Shown one piece after another: positions 17,311-27,300 of a stretch of 64,000 nucleotides of DNA; positions within the stretch are counted from its first letter, which is position 1; every line of letters begins with the position of its first letter. Position numbers and translations under genes: made by a program. The stretch is from Calothrix parasitica NIES-267 (lineage in GTDB: Bacteria > Cyanobacteriota > Cyanobacteriia > Cyanobacteriales > Nostocaceae), in assembly GCF_002368095.1 (NCBI RefSeq), contig NZ_AP018227.1:8048308-8112307 (forward strand). Direction: 5' to 3'. The notes beneath the pieces are model-generated. The model saw only the letters and a list, made by a program, of their open reading frames with translations, did no database searches and had not been told where the DNA came from.

Positions 17311-19602
17311 TTAAGCAGATGTAAAAGTACCGTTGCTAGCGATAGTAGTATCAGTAAAGTCTACTAACCTGGCAATGATTTCAAAGTTACCATTAGCCTG
17401 GGTTAGAACAAACAAATCGGTTGAACTTCCTAATGAATTAACAAATAAACCACCAGATGTGTTTACTTGGATTTGATCCACACCATTCTCAAAGTTGAAA
17501 ATATCAGCCCGGTCAGCGATTCCAAAGGTAGAACCACCACCAAGATAAAAAGCACTGTTAGTATCTCCTATAACAAATACGTCTGTATTGCCATCAGCAC
17601 TACCGTATAGTTGATCCAACTGTCCTGCTTGACTTCCACCACCATTGAGAATGTCGCTTCCATCGCCACCGGCTAGAATATCGTTACCGGCTCCACCGTT
17701 CAGATTATTATCTCCATTGCCACCAATAATTACATCATTGAAGTCAGAACCAACAACGTTTTCAATATTAAGCAGGTTATCATTACCGCCAAAACCATCT
17801 ATCGCAACTTGAGCGCTTAAGTTTACCTGGATACCGGCAATATCATTTTCATAGCTAACGGTATCGATACCATCATTCCCCTCAATAACGTCATTACCTG
17901 CGCCCCCTGCAAGGGTGTCATCACCTGCTCCACCATCCAAGTTATTATCTTGAGCATCGCCAATAATTGAGTCAGCAAAACCGGAACCAACAACATTTTC
18001 AATATTAAGTAGCGTATCATTGCCGCCAAAACCATCTGTAGCAGTTTGAGCGGCTAAATTTACTTGAATTCCAGCAGTGTCGTTTTCATACCTTGCCGTA
18101 TCAATACCATCTCCTCCGTCCAGATTATCGTTACCAGCACCCCCATCAAGGATATCGTCTCCATCAAGTCCAGCCAGAATATCATTCCCTTCACCTCCAT
18201 CAAGGAAGTCATTACTTTCTGTTCCTTGGAAATTGTCATCTCCACTGTTATCAATTGGTGGCGCGACTAGAGTACCAGGAGCAAGAGTTCCAGTGAAATT
18301 TCGCAACTCAGCAATAATTTCAAAACCACCGCTACGTGGAATCAGAAGAAATGTATTAGTTGTTCCTAAAGTGTCAACGATTACGGCTTCGGGATTTGTC
18401 ACCTGAATCTTATCTACACCATTCTCGAACAACTGAATAATAGCGCGGTCGCCTTGACCAAATATATTATTCCCGATTACATCACCAGTACCGCCTGTAT
18501 ACAAGAAACTTTCTTCATTACCAAGAATAAATAAATCTGAAACGCCGTCTAAAAAGGTTCCGCCTGAATCAAGGACCCCACTACCGATTAAAACATCTCT
18601 TTCGCCGGCTGTAGTGCCGCCACCATCAAGAGTATCGCTCCCTAAACCCCCACGAAGAATGTCATTACCTCTACCCCCGAACAGTTGGTCGTTACCGTTG
18701 CTATCCCTACCAATCAAACCAACGCTTCTGCTATCTCCTCCATCTAAAACGTCATCCCCTTTACCACCATTTATAGTGTCGGAACCACCACCACCGTAGA
18801 CTGTATCATTATCAGAGCCAGCGTTTATCTCGTCATTACCATCTGGGCCTCCCAAGGCATCTTGGTCGCCAATGATTAAATCTTCACCGCCACTACCAAT
18901 AAGAGTATCGTTACCGCTCTCTCCGAGTATTGTGTCATTGCCGGAACCTCCAGTGATTTCATCTTCTCCACTACCAGCAAAGATTAAATCGTTTCCTGAA
19001 CCTCCGACAACGGTATCGTTATCAACTCCAGCATCTACAACGTCATCACCAGCGTTAGCTAAAATTAAGTCATCACCAGCCCCACCAATAAGAGTGTCAC
19101 CACCGGTAAACTCAATAGTGGGAAACGTGCCTGTAAAGATTATGTTACCTTCTTCATCTTTAATAATTTCCTCTCTGGTTGTACGAACGCTACTATTACT
19201 ACCTCCAAGCAAAGTATCGTTCCCATCACCACCATCGAGTCCATCTTCCCCGTCACCTCCATCTAGATAGTCATTACCCGCTCCTGCGATTATCTCGTCA
19301 TCTCCATCGTTACCAAATAGCTGGTCGTCTCCATTCCCCCCGTCGAGACTATCATTCCCTTCTTCTCCTTTTACAAAATCGTTACCGTTTCCAGCTAACA
19401 ACTGGTCATTTCCTTCATTTCCAATTAGCTGGTCGTTACCATCTCCTCCTTCAAGGCTGTCATCTCCCTCATCGCCGCGCATGTAGTCATCGCCACCCAA
19501 TCCGATTAAAGTATCATTACCGCTATAACCGAAAATTGTATCAGCGGAATTTGTACCTTCAAGATTATCGTCTCTTCTTCTTCTTCCTCTTACGAAAGCC
19601 AT
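17311..19602 (-). CDS. RTX (hemolysin-type calcium-binding repeat) protein, putative secreted
   Basis: The 763 residues are dominated by GGxGNDxLxGxxGND nonapeptides, which bind Ca2+ in a beta-roll outside the cell. The main blocks are at about 15-135, 165-335, 455-510 and 545-670. Two further duplications are visible: an ~85-residue unit (YENDTAGIQVNL... and YENDIAGIQVNL...), and a ~100-residue unit ending in FENGVDKIQV/FENGVDQIQV followed by FEIIAELRNF/FEIIARLVDF, which closes each half. There is no Sec signal and no GG leader; such proteins normally use a C-terminal signal for type I secretion. No enzymatic domain is apparent. It lies between the GG-peptide pair and the GT41 gene. The biased composition creates long spurious ORFs on the opposite strand. 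Confidence 0.92.
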   Translation of the reverse strand: MAFVRGRRRRDDNLEGTNSADTIFGYSGNDTLIGLGGDDYMRGDEGDDSLEGGDGNDQLIGNEGNDQLLAGNGNDFVKGEEGNDSLDGGNGDDQLFGNDGDDEIIAGAGNDYLDGGDGEDGLDGGDGNDTLLGGSNSSVRTTREEIIKDEEGNIIFTGTFPTIEFTGGDTLIGGAGDDLILANAGDDVVDAGVDNDTVVGGSGNDLIFAGSGEDEITGGSGNDTILGESGNDTLIGSGGEDLIIGDQDALGGPDGNDEINAGSDNDTVYGGGGSDTINGGKGDDVLDGGDSRSVGLIGRDSNGNDQLFGGRGNDILRGGLGSDTLDGGGTTAGERDVLIGSGVLDSGGTFLDGVSDLFILGNEESFLYTGGTGDVIGNNIFGQGDRAIIQLFENGVDKIQVTNPEAVIVDTLGTTNTFLLIPRSGGFEIIAELRNFTGTLAPGTLVAPPIDNSGDDNFQGTESNDFLDGGEGNDILAGLDGDDILDGGAGNDNLDGGDGIDTARYENDTAGIQVNLAAQTATDGFGGNDTLLNIENVVGSGFADSIIGDAQDNNLDGGAGDDTLAGGAGNDVIEGNDGIDTVSYENDIAGIQVNLSAQVAIDGFGGNDNLLNIENVVGSDFNDVIIGGNGDNNLNGGAGNDILAGGDGSDILNGGGSQAGQLDQLYGSADGNTDVFVIGDTNSAFYLGGGSTFGIADRADIFNFENGVDQIQVNTSGGLFVNSLGSSTDLFVLTQANGNFEIIARLVDFTDTTIASNGTFTSA

Positions 19603-19764
19603 ATGATTTATCTCCTATAATTTTAAATATTAAAGATTTATTTCTGCTTGTTACTGTAAAAATATTCTATGTATGACAAAAAATATTTATTGTGCTTTAC
19701 AGCCTTTAACTTATGTAAATATTAATCGCAGTTCTTGTGGTTTTAGATTCCTTATTATTTAGAC

Positions 19765-19803
19765 ATAAAGCCTGCTCAATTATTATAATCAAGCAGGCTT
19801 TAT
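19765..19803. terminator. intrinsic terminator-like hairpin after the GG-peptide pair
   Basis: A perfect 12-bp stem ATAAAGCCTGCT/AGCAGGCTTTAT with a 15-nt loop lies about 65 bp downstream of the second precursor gene. It probably ends or attenuates that transcript before the RTX gene. Confidence 0.6.
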
Positions 19804-19821
19804 AAGCTTGGTTAAGATATT

Positions 19822-19855
19822 AATAATAACCGTCTTTTGAAAAACGGCTATTATT
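19822..19855. repeat. hairpin downstream of GG-precursor copy 2
   Basis: AATAATAACCG and CGGCTATTATT pair in a stem just after the stop codon. The equivalent hairpin follows copy 1 at 20257-20286 and belongs to the duplicated unit. Confidence 0.65.
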
Positions 19856-19867
19856 TAGCTGTCAGGT

Positions 19868-20176
19868 TTACTTAACAGCAGCAGTCATCAAACCGGAAAT
19901 TTCAGATAAGCCACCGGTAACAGTTACAGCAACATCAGATTCAGCGAAGCTGTTGTTACCAATAGCAGTTACGTCAAATAGTGCGGAAGCGAAGTTACCT
20001 GAAATAGTTACAGAAGAATTCAAGTCTGCATCGATATCTTTATCTACATCGATATCAACATTTGCACCAAAATCTAAATCAAAGTCAACATCTATGTTCA
20101 CATCTTTGTTGACGTGCAATCCACCAAATACTTCTTCGTTAGTAGCTTCTAAGTAGTTGATATCGTTAATAATCAT
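19868..20176 (-). CDS. double-glycine leader peptide precursor, copy 2
   Basis: This is a 102-residue precursor. The leader MIINDINYLEATNEEVFGG ends in Gly18-Gly19, the site C39 peptidases cut. It predicts an 83-residue mature product starting LHVNKDV. Residues 25-51 alternate acidic and hydrophobic residues (VDFDLDF, VDIDVDKDID), a pattern suited to an edge-charged beta strand that could bind Ca2+. The rest is a mildly hydrophobic V/T/G/A-rich tail. It has no Cys or Lan-type residues cluster. A strong GGAGAA ribosome site precedes the ATG. It is 98/102 identical to copy 1; all four differences fall just after the leader or in the acidic stretch. The likely exporter is the C39 ABC protein at 24398-27511 with its HlyD partner. 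It could be a bacteriocin-like or signalling peptide. Confidence 0.88.
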   Translation of the reverse strand: MIINDINYLEATNEEVFGGLHVNKDVNIDVDFDLDFGANVDIDVDKDIDADLNSSVTISGNFASALFDVTAIGNNSFAESDVAVTVTGGLSEISGLMTAAVK

Positions 20177-20256
20177 TTGCTTTCTCCAGTAAATTAACTA
20201 ATTGTTTTTGGAAATTTGTTTGCGAACAATTTATTTTTGCTCGCATTTGAAATTTT

Positions 20257-20286
20257 AATAATAGCCGCTTTCAAACGGCTATTATT
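20257..20286. repeat. hairpin downstream of GG-precursor copy 1
   Basis: A perfect 11-bp stem AATAATAGCCG/CGGCTATTATT with an 8-nt loop begins 13 bp after the stop codon. It may terminate, attenuate or stabilise the mRNA between the two copies. Confidence 0.65.
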
Positions 20287-20298
20287 TAGCTATCAGGT

Positions 20299-20607
20299 TT
20301 ATTTAACAGCAGCAGTCATTAAACCAGAAATTTCAGACAAGCCACCGGTAACAGTTACAGCAACGTCAGATTCAGCGAAGCTGTTGTTACCAATAGCAGT
20401 TACGTCAAATAGTGCGGAAGCGAAGTTACCTGAAATAGTTACAGAAGAATTCAAGTCTGCATCGATATCTTTGTTAACATCGATATCTACGTCAGCATCG
20501 AAATCTAAATCAAAGTCAACATCTATGTTCACATCTTTGTTGATGTGCAATCCACCAAATACTTCTTCGTTGGTAGCTTCTAAGTAGTTGATATCGTTAA
20601 TAATCAT
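20299..20607 (-). CDS. double-glycine leader peptide precursor, copy 1
   Basis: This is the upstream member of the tandem pair. It has the same 19-residue VFGG leader and 83-residue acidic mature region, with Ile22, Asp37, Asp39 and Asn45 where copy 2 has Val, Gly, Asn and Asp. Its ribosome site is weaker: CCGGGTAAAACAA before the ATG, where copy 2 has CTGGAGAAAGCAA. Expression of the two copies may therefore differ. Cytosolic synthesis, leader cleavage by a C39 peptidase and export by type I machinery are expected from the family. The ~430-bp duplicated unit includes the 3' hairpin and is evidently recent. Confidence 0.88.
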   Translation of the reverse strand: MIINDINYLEATNEEVFGGLHINKDVNIDVDFDLDFDADVDIDVNKDIDADLNSSVTISGNFASALFDVTAIGNNSFAESDVAVTVTGGLSEISGLMTAAVK

Positions 20608-21106
20608 TTGTTTTACCCGGTAAATTGACTAATTGTTTTAGGAATTTGTTTGTGAGTTGTTTGTTTTTCCTCACATTTAAAATATAGTTTTTTTCAATAT
20701 AAAAGTCAATCTATATTCTATTTTGTTTCATTAAAGTAATTTTAAAGTCAAGGTAAATTGCTATATAAATATTGCTATTCATCTCAATATAAAATGACAA
20801 CAATAAATATAATTACTGCTGTCATATATTAAATATATTATTAACTAATACTATTTCCCGAACTTGAATTTATTCATATAGGTTTATCAAGAGATATATA
20901 ATCTACTTGTTATGATATATACACTATGTAAATATATCTTTATTCATTTAATAACTATATTTTTTAAGTTAGCTATTAATATTCTAAATTAATAAATTAT
21001 ATTAAGATATGATTAAAGAATATTTTAAAAAAAGCAAAAAAATAATTTCTATAAAATGATAGATATCTTTAATCAATTAAATTATCCAAAATATTTACTA
21101 ACATCT
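20608..21106. other. AT-rich spacer upstream of the GG-precursor pair
   Basis: About 500 bp of very AT-rich DNA probably holds the promoter of the peptide pair. No ORF, palindromic operator or repeat is convincing. Confidence 0.5.
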
Positions 21107-21886
21107 TTAGGTTTGCTTTAATAATTCATCAGCAGGTTTTTCTTCATTATTATCAAGTTGAGTAGATATGTTTATTAACCTAACTTGTTTCTGTAGCCAA
21201 CTGGTAAATAATTCCGAAGTAATTTTTTCACGTAATTCATCATTTAATTCAGATTTAATTACTTCTTCTACCCAAATTAGATGTACCAATTTAGGTGTAG
21301 CAACTGGCTTGATAATTCCAGGTGGAGAACTGGCAAACACAACTGCTGCAATTTCTGGTCTGAAATCTTTCCGGTATTGAACTCCTTGATATCCATAAGC
21401 GCGACGAAGTTCTGGCTCTTGAATATACGTGCGAGCGATTTCTGGAAACGTAATTTCCCCTTCTTCGAGGGCATAAAATAACTCTAATGCTAAATCTCTG
21501 TTCTCAAAAGTCACCTCATAGGTGACAGCAGCTTCATAGTTAAGCCGGGTTTCATAAAAGAATTTTTCAACTTGAGGTGCAAATAAGTGATTCGCTAATT
21601 TCTTAGAAATCAGGCTGTTATGAACTAGTTTTTCAAAATCTTTTATAGACAAATGATGTTTATCTAGCCAAGCCCAAGTATCTTTAGCTGTAGCGAGCTT
21701 TTTCTCTAAGCGGAATTTGTCACCTTCCTCCTGTAGTTCTGCTTCGGTGACCTCAATACCAGCTTTTGCGGCTGCTTCGGTAATAATTTTTTCAAATGCG
21801 ATGGCCTCTACAATATTGGGAATTTCACAAGAGTGCTTTAGCTTGTGAATAATGTCTAAAATTGAAACCTTAAGATGTTCGGACAT
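21107..21886 (-). CDS. parvulin/SurA-like peptidylprolyl isomerase family protein
   Basis: Starting at this ATG the protein has 259 residues; an in-frame GTG lies 15 bp further upstream. The N-terminal helical part (EAELQEEGDKFRLEKKL, LDKHHLSIKDFEKLV) resembles the SurA N-domain. The C-terminal part resembles a degenerate PpiC rotamase (VTFENRDLALELFYALEEG, FPEIA, SPPGIIKPVATPKLVHLIWVEE). It has no signal peptide, unlike SurA and PrsA, so it should act in the cytosol, perhaps keeping precursors export-competent. A paralogue lies at 28420-29169 on the other side of the exporter and HlyD genes. Isomerase activity is doubtful because the rotamase core is divergent. Confidence 0.75.
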   Translation of the reverse strand: MSEHLKVSILDIIHKLKHSCEIPNIVEAIAFEKIITEAAAKAGIEVTEAELQEEGDKFRLEKKLATAKDTWAWLDKHHLSIKDFEKLVHNSLISKKLANHLFAPQVEKFFYETRLNYEAAVTYEVTFENRDLALELFYALEEGEITFPEIARTYIQEPELRRAYGYQGVQYRKDFRPEIAAVVFASSPPGIIKPVATPKLVHLIWVEEVIKSELNDELREKITSELFTSWLQKQVRLINISTQLDNNEEKPADELLKQT

Positions 21887-21961
21887 ATGTAATTTTTGCA
21901 CAAAGTATTTTTAGCAGTGCCGAACATCCGTTCAGCACATAAAGGTCTTTTATTCTATGTG

Positions 21962-22124
21962 ATATGGTGTCCGCTAAATTAGTTGCGATATGCCATTGCG
22001 AGGGTCACTACGTGAAACGTTAGCAAAGCGTGTCCGTCAGGACATAGCAATCGCAAAGTGTTGGGATTACTTCACTACGCTATCGCTGCGTTCGTAATGA
22101 CAACTGATTAACCGGACATGATAT
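21962..22124. repeat. nested palindromic repeat (CATTGCGA...GTAATGAC type)
   Basis: The outer arms ATATGGTGTCCG and CGGACATGATAT enclose a core with ATTGCGAGG and internal hairpin GTGTCCGTCAGGACA. The core resembles the element at 29842-29985, but the outer arms are different. It is non-coding. Confidence 0.6.
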
Positions 22125-22149
22125 GAAGCATCATTGAACAGATACTATC

Positions 22150-22275
22150 AGGAATGACCGCAATTGTCTGGTGGACTCTGGTGGTGCGTGACACTGAAAA
22201 TATTATTACTACCTTCACAGTTGCTCAAAGTGTCACAGCACGCTACAGGATAATATGCCAGTTGCGGCGATTCCT
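22150..22275 (+). repeat. ~125-bp palindromic element, copy A
   Basis: The ends are AGGAATGACCGCAA and TTGCGGCGATTCCT, with two mismatches in the outer stem. The inner arms GGTGCGTGACACT and AGTGTCACAGCACG form a second stem. The other copies are at 42353, 48783 and 57671. Confidence 0.8.
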
Positions 22276-22462
22276 AACTATGTAGCATACTTCACTGTTT
22301 AAGTAGAAGAACTCTACCCTAAACTTTTTGATCTAACAGAATTTCATAATTGGAATTTATGAATTATTTACTAAGACTAATCGCTACATTTATTCTGATG
22401 AATACAACAACCCGCAGATAAATCCTATATATTATTATTAAAACCTAACTCAGAAATGTAGT

Positions 22463-22699
22463 CTAGGTAGCAATGGTTCCAATAATGCTTTTTTCTGATA
22501 AATATTCGGATTCTGAGATGAGCGATAATTCCTTATCGATTTTCTGTGCTAGCTTATAAGCCATTTGTGGCGGATTTCGGTAATTACTGGCAGTCTTCCT
22601 GAATCCCCATCTTCTTGCTTCAGCTTCGGAAACTCCGAATTCTTCAGCTAATTTATGGTAAGACCAGTCATATTTTCTCATTAAATCTATAGGATGCAT
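22463..22699 (-). CDS. small helix-turn-helix-like protein, 78 aa
   Basis: Residues about 13-33 (SYHKLAEEFGVSEAEARRWGF) read as a helix-turn-helix of Cro/XRE or MerR-like spacing, followed by a basic, helical stretch. It lies about 110 bp downstream of the HlyD-family gene, on the same strand. A local regulator of the export cluster is plausible, but the family is not recognised and DNA binding is inferred from the helix pattern only. Confidence 0.6.
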   Translation of the reverse strand: MHPIDLMRKYDWSYHKLAEEFGVSEAEARRWGFRKTASNYRNPPQMAYKLAQKIDKELSLISESEYLSEKSIIGTIAT

Positions 22700-22806
22700 T
22701 TTTTTGATTCCCGATGAAATAGTATTTTAAGTCGTTACTAATAACAAATAAATCATTTGAGGCAAGGAGTTTAGCCTTTAAATTATATAGAAACTCCTAT
22801 TTTTAT

Positions 22807-24351
22807 CTACTTTTCTAATCTGTCTTTCTGCAATCTCTTAAATGGGTCTAAAACAAAGTCGATTATCCGACGTTGACGAATAATCACCTCTGCATCTGCT
22901 GTCTGACCTGGCGCTAAAGAAACTCGTTTTTCGCCATTATCTACATATTGCCGATCTAAAGTAATGTCTAGCTCAAAGCTTTCACTACTTCCTTGGGGTG
23001 TCTGCTGTATTTTTGAATCTGGAGATACCCAAGCTACTTTTCCTTCTACAATGCCGTATTCCTGGTAAGGATAGGCATCAAACTTTACTTTTACCGGCAT
23101 TCCTACTTTTAAAAACCCGCTGTCTTGTATGGGCATACTGGCTTTGAGAACAACGTCGGTATTTTGAGGAGCAATCTGAGCTATCCTCTGACCGGGCTGT
23201 ACTACTTCCCCTGGCTTGCTTACGGGAAACTCAAAAATAGTTCCATCAATTGGCGATCGCACTATTCTTTGCTTTAACTGTAATTTTAAAGATGTGACTT
23301 GGCTCAAGGTTTGAGCAATTTGAGATTCAGTAGACGCAATCTGGGTTTGAGTATCTTTGAGTTGTTCTTGAGTTCGCAGAATAGAGAGTTTAGATGTTTG
23401 TTTTAAAGTTTTATAGCTATTTTGTTGTTCTTTTAACCTCAATTTAGCTTGTTTGATATCAGCTTCAAGCTGATTCATGGTTGCCTGATAGCGGTTCATT
23501 TCTTCAGTTAACCGTAGTTGAGCCTGTTTACCGTCAGATAAACTTCTATCATAAATTCGTTTGCTTTCTTGTTGCTCTTTCCTAAGTCTGTCAATTTGGT
23601 TTGCTGAGACAGCTCCATCTTTGACTAATTTACTAAAGCGCTCAACTTGTTTGTTATCTATATCCAAACGGCCCCGAGCAAACTTTTGTTCGTTACGATT
23701 AGTTTGGATTTGCTGCCGTACTTGGTCTAATAAAGCTTGTTTTTCTAATTTTTGTAGCCGGTAAACACTTTGTTTGGCATCTAAATTTTGTCTAGCTTGT
23801 TCGACCTGAGCAGTTTTCTCAAGGGCTTGGGATTGATTTTGCTGCTCTTGAATACTTATGGTTGATAAAAGCTGATTTTTTATGATGTCCAACTGTACTT
23901 TTTGATTTTGTAATCCAGAGAGCTTTGCTTGAATTTGCTGTAGTTCGGTTCGTAAAATATCAGAGTCAAACTCTAGAAGAATTTGCCCGGATTTAACAGT
24001 GTCTCCTTCCCTAACTTTAACGACTTTTACACTTCCACCTGTTTTGGTATCTAGTTTTCGAGTAGCACCTTTTGGTTGGATACGTCCTCTTGCGCTTCCT
24101 GTCTCATCTATTTTAGAAAAAGTAGCCCAAGGTAAAGCCAGTAATACAAAGCCAACTAGTGCATACAGTATTCCCCTCGTCCACAGTTTTGGTAAACCAT
24201 CAAGTAGTTCTTCGGTAGCGTAATGTAAATCTCCAACGGCTTTATCTGATTGTGTTTGTGCATTAGTAGATTTAACCTCTTGTAAATGATTTTGGTTTTC
24301 TGTGTCTTCTTGTTTAGTAACTGCTGAGTTATTCGATAAAGGATGTGGCAT
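22807..24351 (-). CDS. HlyD-family membrane fusion (periplasmic adaptor) protein
   Basis: The 514 residues have a short cytosolic N-terminus and one transmembrane helix (about 60-85, LYALVGFVLLALPWATF). A biotinyl-lipoyl-like half-motif follows (GGSVKVVKVREGDTVKSGQILLEFD), then a ~220-residue alpha-helical hairpin rich in Gln and Lys, the second lipoyl half (RIVRSPIDGTIFEFPVSKPGEVVQPGQ) and a beta-barrel end. It should bridge the inner-membrane exporter to an outer-membrane channel. I chose this ATG because AGGA lies 10 nt upstream; an in-frame ATG 18 bp earlier lacks one. It begins about 46 bp after the ABC exporter stop, so the two form an operon. No TolC-like gene is in the window. Confidence 0.92.
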   Translation of the reverse strand: MPHPLSNNSAVTKQEDTENQNHLQEVKSTNAQTQSDKAVGDLHYATEELLDGLPKLWTRGILYALVGFVLLALPWATFSKIDETGSARGRIQPKGATRKLDTKTGGSVKVVKVREGDTVKSGQILLEFDSDILRTELQQIQAKLSGLQNQKVQLDIIKNQLLSTISIQEQQNQSQALEKTAQVEQARQNLDAKQSVYRLQKLEKQALLDQVRQQIQTNRNEQKFARGRLDIDNKQVERFSKLVKDGAVSANQIDRLRKEQQESKRIYDRSLSDGKQAQLRLTEEMNRYQATMNQLEADIKQAKLRLKEQQNSYKTLKQTSKLSILRTQEQLKDTQTQIASTESQIAQTLSQVTSLKLQLKQRIVRSPIDGTIFEFPVSKPGEVVQPGQRIAQIAPQNTDVVLKASMPIQDSGFLKVGMPVKVKFDAYPYQEYGIVEGKVAWVSPDSKIQQTPQGSSESFELDITLDRQYVDNGEKRVSLAPGQTADAEVIIRQRRIIDFVLDPFKRLQKDRLEK

Positions 24352-24397
24352 AAATATAATTCCTACCATTGCTAATTTGTAACCCTTTGATTACCTA

Positions 24398-27300
24398 TTA
24401 TCCCGTTTGAGATAATTGCTGATGATTGAGGTAATAATAATGACCTTTTTTGGCAATTAATTCGTCATGAGTACCGCTTTCTACCAAAATACCTTTATCC
24501 ATTACCAGAATTAAGTCTGCGTTACGTACTGTAGATAAACGGTGAGCAATAATTACGCTGGTTCTACCCTTCAAAATAGTTTTTAGATTGTTTTGAATTA
24601 TACGTTCTGATTCTGTATCAAGATGACTGGTAGCTTCATCAAATAGCAACAATCGAGGATTACCCATTAACGCACGGGCAATGGCCAGACGTTGCCGCTG
24701 TCCACCAGAAAGTAATCCACCTGCTTCCCCAATTTGAGTTTCATAGGAGAGTGGTAATTTACGAATAAATTCATCCGCACCAGCTAATTGTGCGGCTTGA
24801 ATAACTTCATCAAGATTCGCTTCTGGATGAGCAATAGCAATATTTTCGCGGATAGTACCACCAAATAAAAAGGTGTCTTGGTCTACAACACCGACTTGAG
24901 AACGAAGCGACTGTAAAGCAATACCATTAATGTCCTGATTATCAATTAGTACTGTTCCATCTGTAGGTGGGTATAAACCTAAAATTAGTTTTGAGAGAGT
25001 CGTTTTCCCAGAACCACTGCGTCCTACCAAGGCAACCATTTGTTCGGGCTTGACTTCAAAGCTAATATTTTCCAGTACATTAGCCTTACTTTCAGTATGA
25101 TAGCGGAAGGTAACATTATCAAAGCGAATATTTCCTTCAAGTTCATCCAAACATTTACGGGGTTTATTCTGTAAGTCTTCCTCTGGTTCTGCTTCTAAAA
25201 CATCATTGAGTCGTTCCGTAGAAATAACAATTTCTTGAAATTGATTCCATAATTGGGAAAATCTTTGGAAAGGTCCCAAAACCTTACCCACCAGCATATT
25301 GAATGCTACTAATTGACCTACACTAAGTTCTCCTTGAATAACTTGCCAAGCTCCAAACCACATTAGTCCAGTACTTGTAAAAGTTTGAATGGCGCTACTA
25401 AGCATCGTCAGCCGAATCCCAATCACCTTAGCGTTAAAGGATTTTCTTACCCGGTCATTGAGTAACTCTTCCCAACGCCATCTTACAGTCTGTTCAATGG
25501 CTAATGAACGCACGGTGCGAATCCCCGTTAAAGACTCGATAATGTAACTGCTTTCTTTCGCTCCAGCATTAAAAATTTCTCTCGAAATACGGCGTAAAAT
25601 ACCAGTGCTGGCGAGGGCTAGAATGAAAAATGGCGGCACGGTAATCAACACAAATAATGCCATTTTCCAACTGTACGTGAACATCAAACTAAGATAGACA
25701 ACTAATGTCATCATATCCAGCACGATTGATAGGGTTTGTCCTGTAAGGAAACTTTGGATTTTCTGGTTTTCTTTAATGCGTGAGATTATATCTCCGACAT
25801 AACGCGATTCAAAATAGGAAAGAGGTAACCTGAAAGTATGCTTAATAAAACCGACCAGCAACGAGACGCTAATACGGTTAGCAGTATGACTGAGTAAATA
25901 TGAACGTACCCCGCTCATCGCAATACTGAACAAACCAAAAACAATCATCCCCAAACCAACTGCATTAAGGGTAGGAATGCTTCGCTGTACCAGAACTCGG
26001 TCAAGCAGTAACTGGGTGAATATAGGTGTCACTAGTCCAAATAGCTGCATGATCACCGAAGCGATAAAGACTTCCATCAAGACTTTATAGTGGGGTTTGA
26101 CTAACTCAAAAAACTTCCACAAGCCAACTTCTTGATTTTCGGCATCTTTAAGTAAGGATGTTGCTTGCAGCAATAGTGCGTAGCCAGTCCAACCTTGATT
26201 AAATTCTTTACGGGTGAGATTGCATTGACCTTTAGCCGGGTCGCCTACTATTACATGAGTATTTGTAATTTGATAAACTACAATGAAGTGATTTCCTTCC
26301 CAATGAGCAATAGCGGGTAAAGATTGTTCCGCAAACTTTTCTAAAGTGGCTTTTACCGGACGAGTTGCAAAGCCAACACTTTCTGCTGCAGATGCTAAAG
26401 CTTTTAAAGAAGCACCACTGCGTCCTGCATTTGTAATATCTCGCAAGCGGCTAACGCTAAAGTATTTACCCCAGTAACGACCAACCATTACCAAGCAAGC
26501 TGCACCACAATCCGAAGCACTTTGTTGAGCATAATAGGGGTACCGCTTTGTTAAGTGTCCCCACCAATGCCCCATTTTTACCTTTGGGCTAGGAAAATAA
26601 GTAAGATTCTTTTCGGATTTTGATTTTGGCTGTTTATCTCCTCCTGGAAAGGGAATGATTTTATTATTGGGCTGGAGAACTTCTGATGAAGATTTTCTCC
26701 GAGGTCGTTGAGGCTTCTGGAAATTACGGTATTTTGGAGGAATTTGGCTATGGTCACTAGCGGTAAATTTTCCTAACTCCGGACAATATTGCAGTGCTGC
26801 TTGCAGATTTTCTTTAGTGAGAAAATAAGCAGTAGTTGGTTTTTCTAACTGTAACTCGTCCTGTTTTTTATATTGGTATATTTGACCAAGTGTTAAAGCA
26901 TTACCGTCAGAATTAAATATTTCACCCCGATGCAGCAACCATAATTCAAAATCTTTTTGTGCGGGTATTTTTTCGGATACCTCTAAACTATACTTATCAA
27001 AAAGTGATAAAGCTTTCAGTAGTCCCGGAACTTGTGATGAATGTTGAATAAATTGAGAATTTCGCCTACATAGCAAGATTAAATCCCAAATATCCGCTTT
27101 TTGTTCTAGTTTTTGACGAATTTGGGGATATTTATCTATTAAAGGCTGTATAGTCTCTTGGGAGAGAAAACAAAGTTTTAAGTTATGAGATGCTCTAGCT
27201 GCGTAAGGAATAAACTCTTTTTCCTCAAACAGACTCGCTTCACCGAATGATTCTCCTATAGAAAGGGTTGTAACTAAATTTTCAAAGTAGTCTAAAAGTC

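Noticed and set aside
17823-19676. Several long ORFs on either strand within the RTX gene
   Set aside because: They are shadows of the strongly biased GGNGNDxL repeat coding; translations are low-complexity and have no domain.
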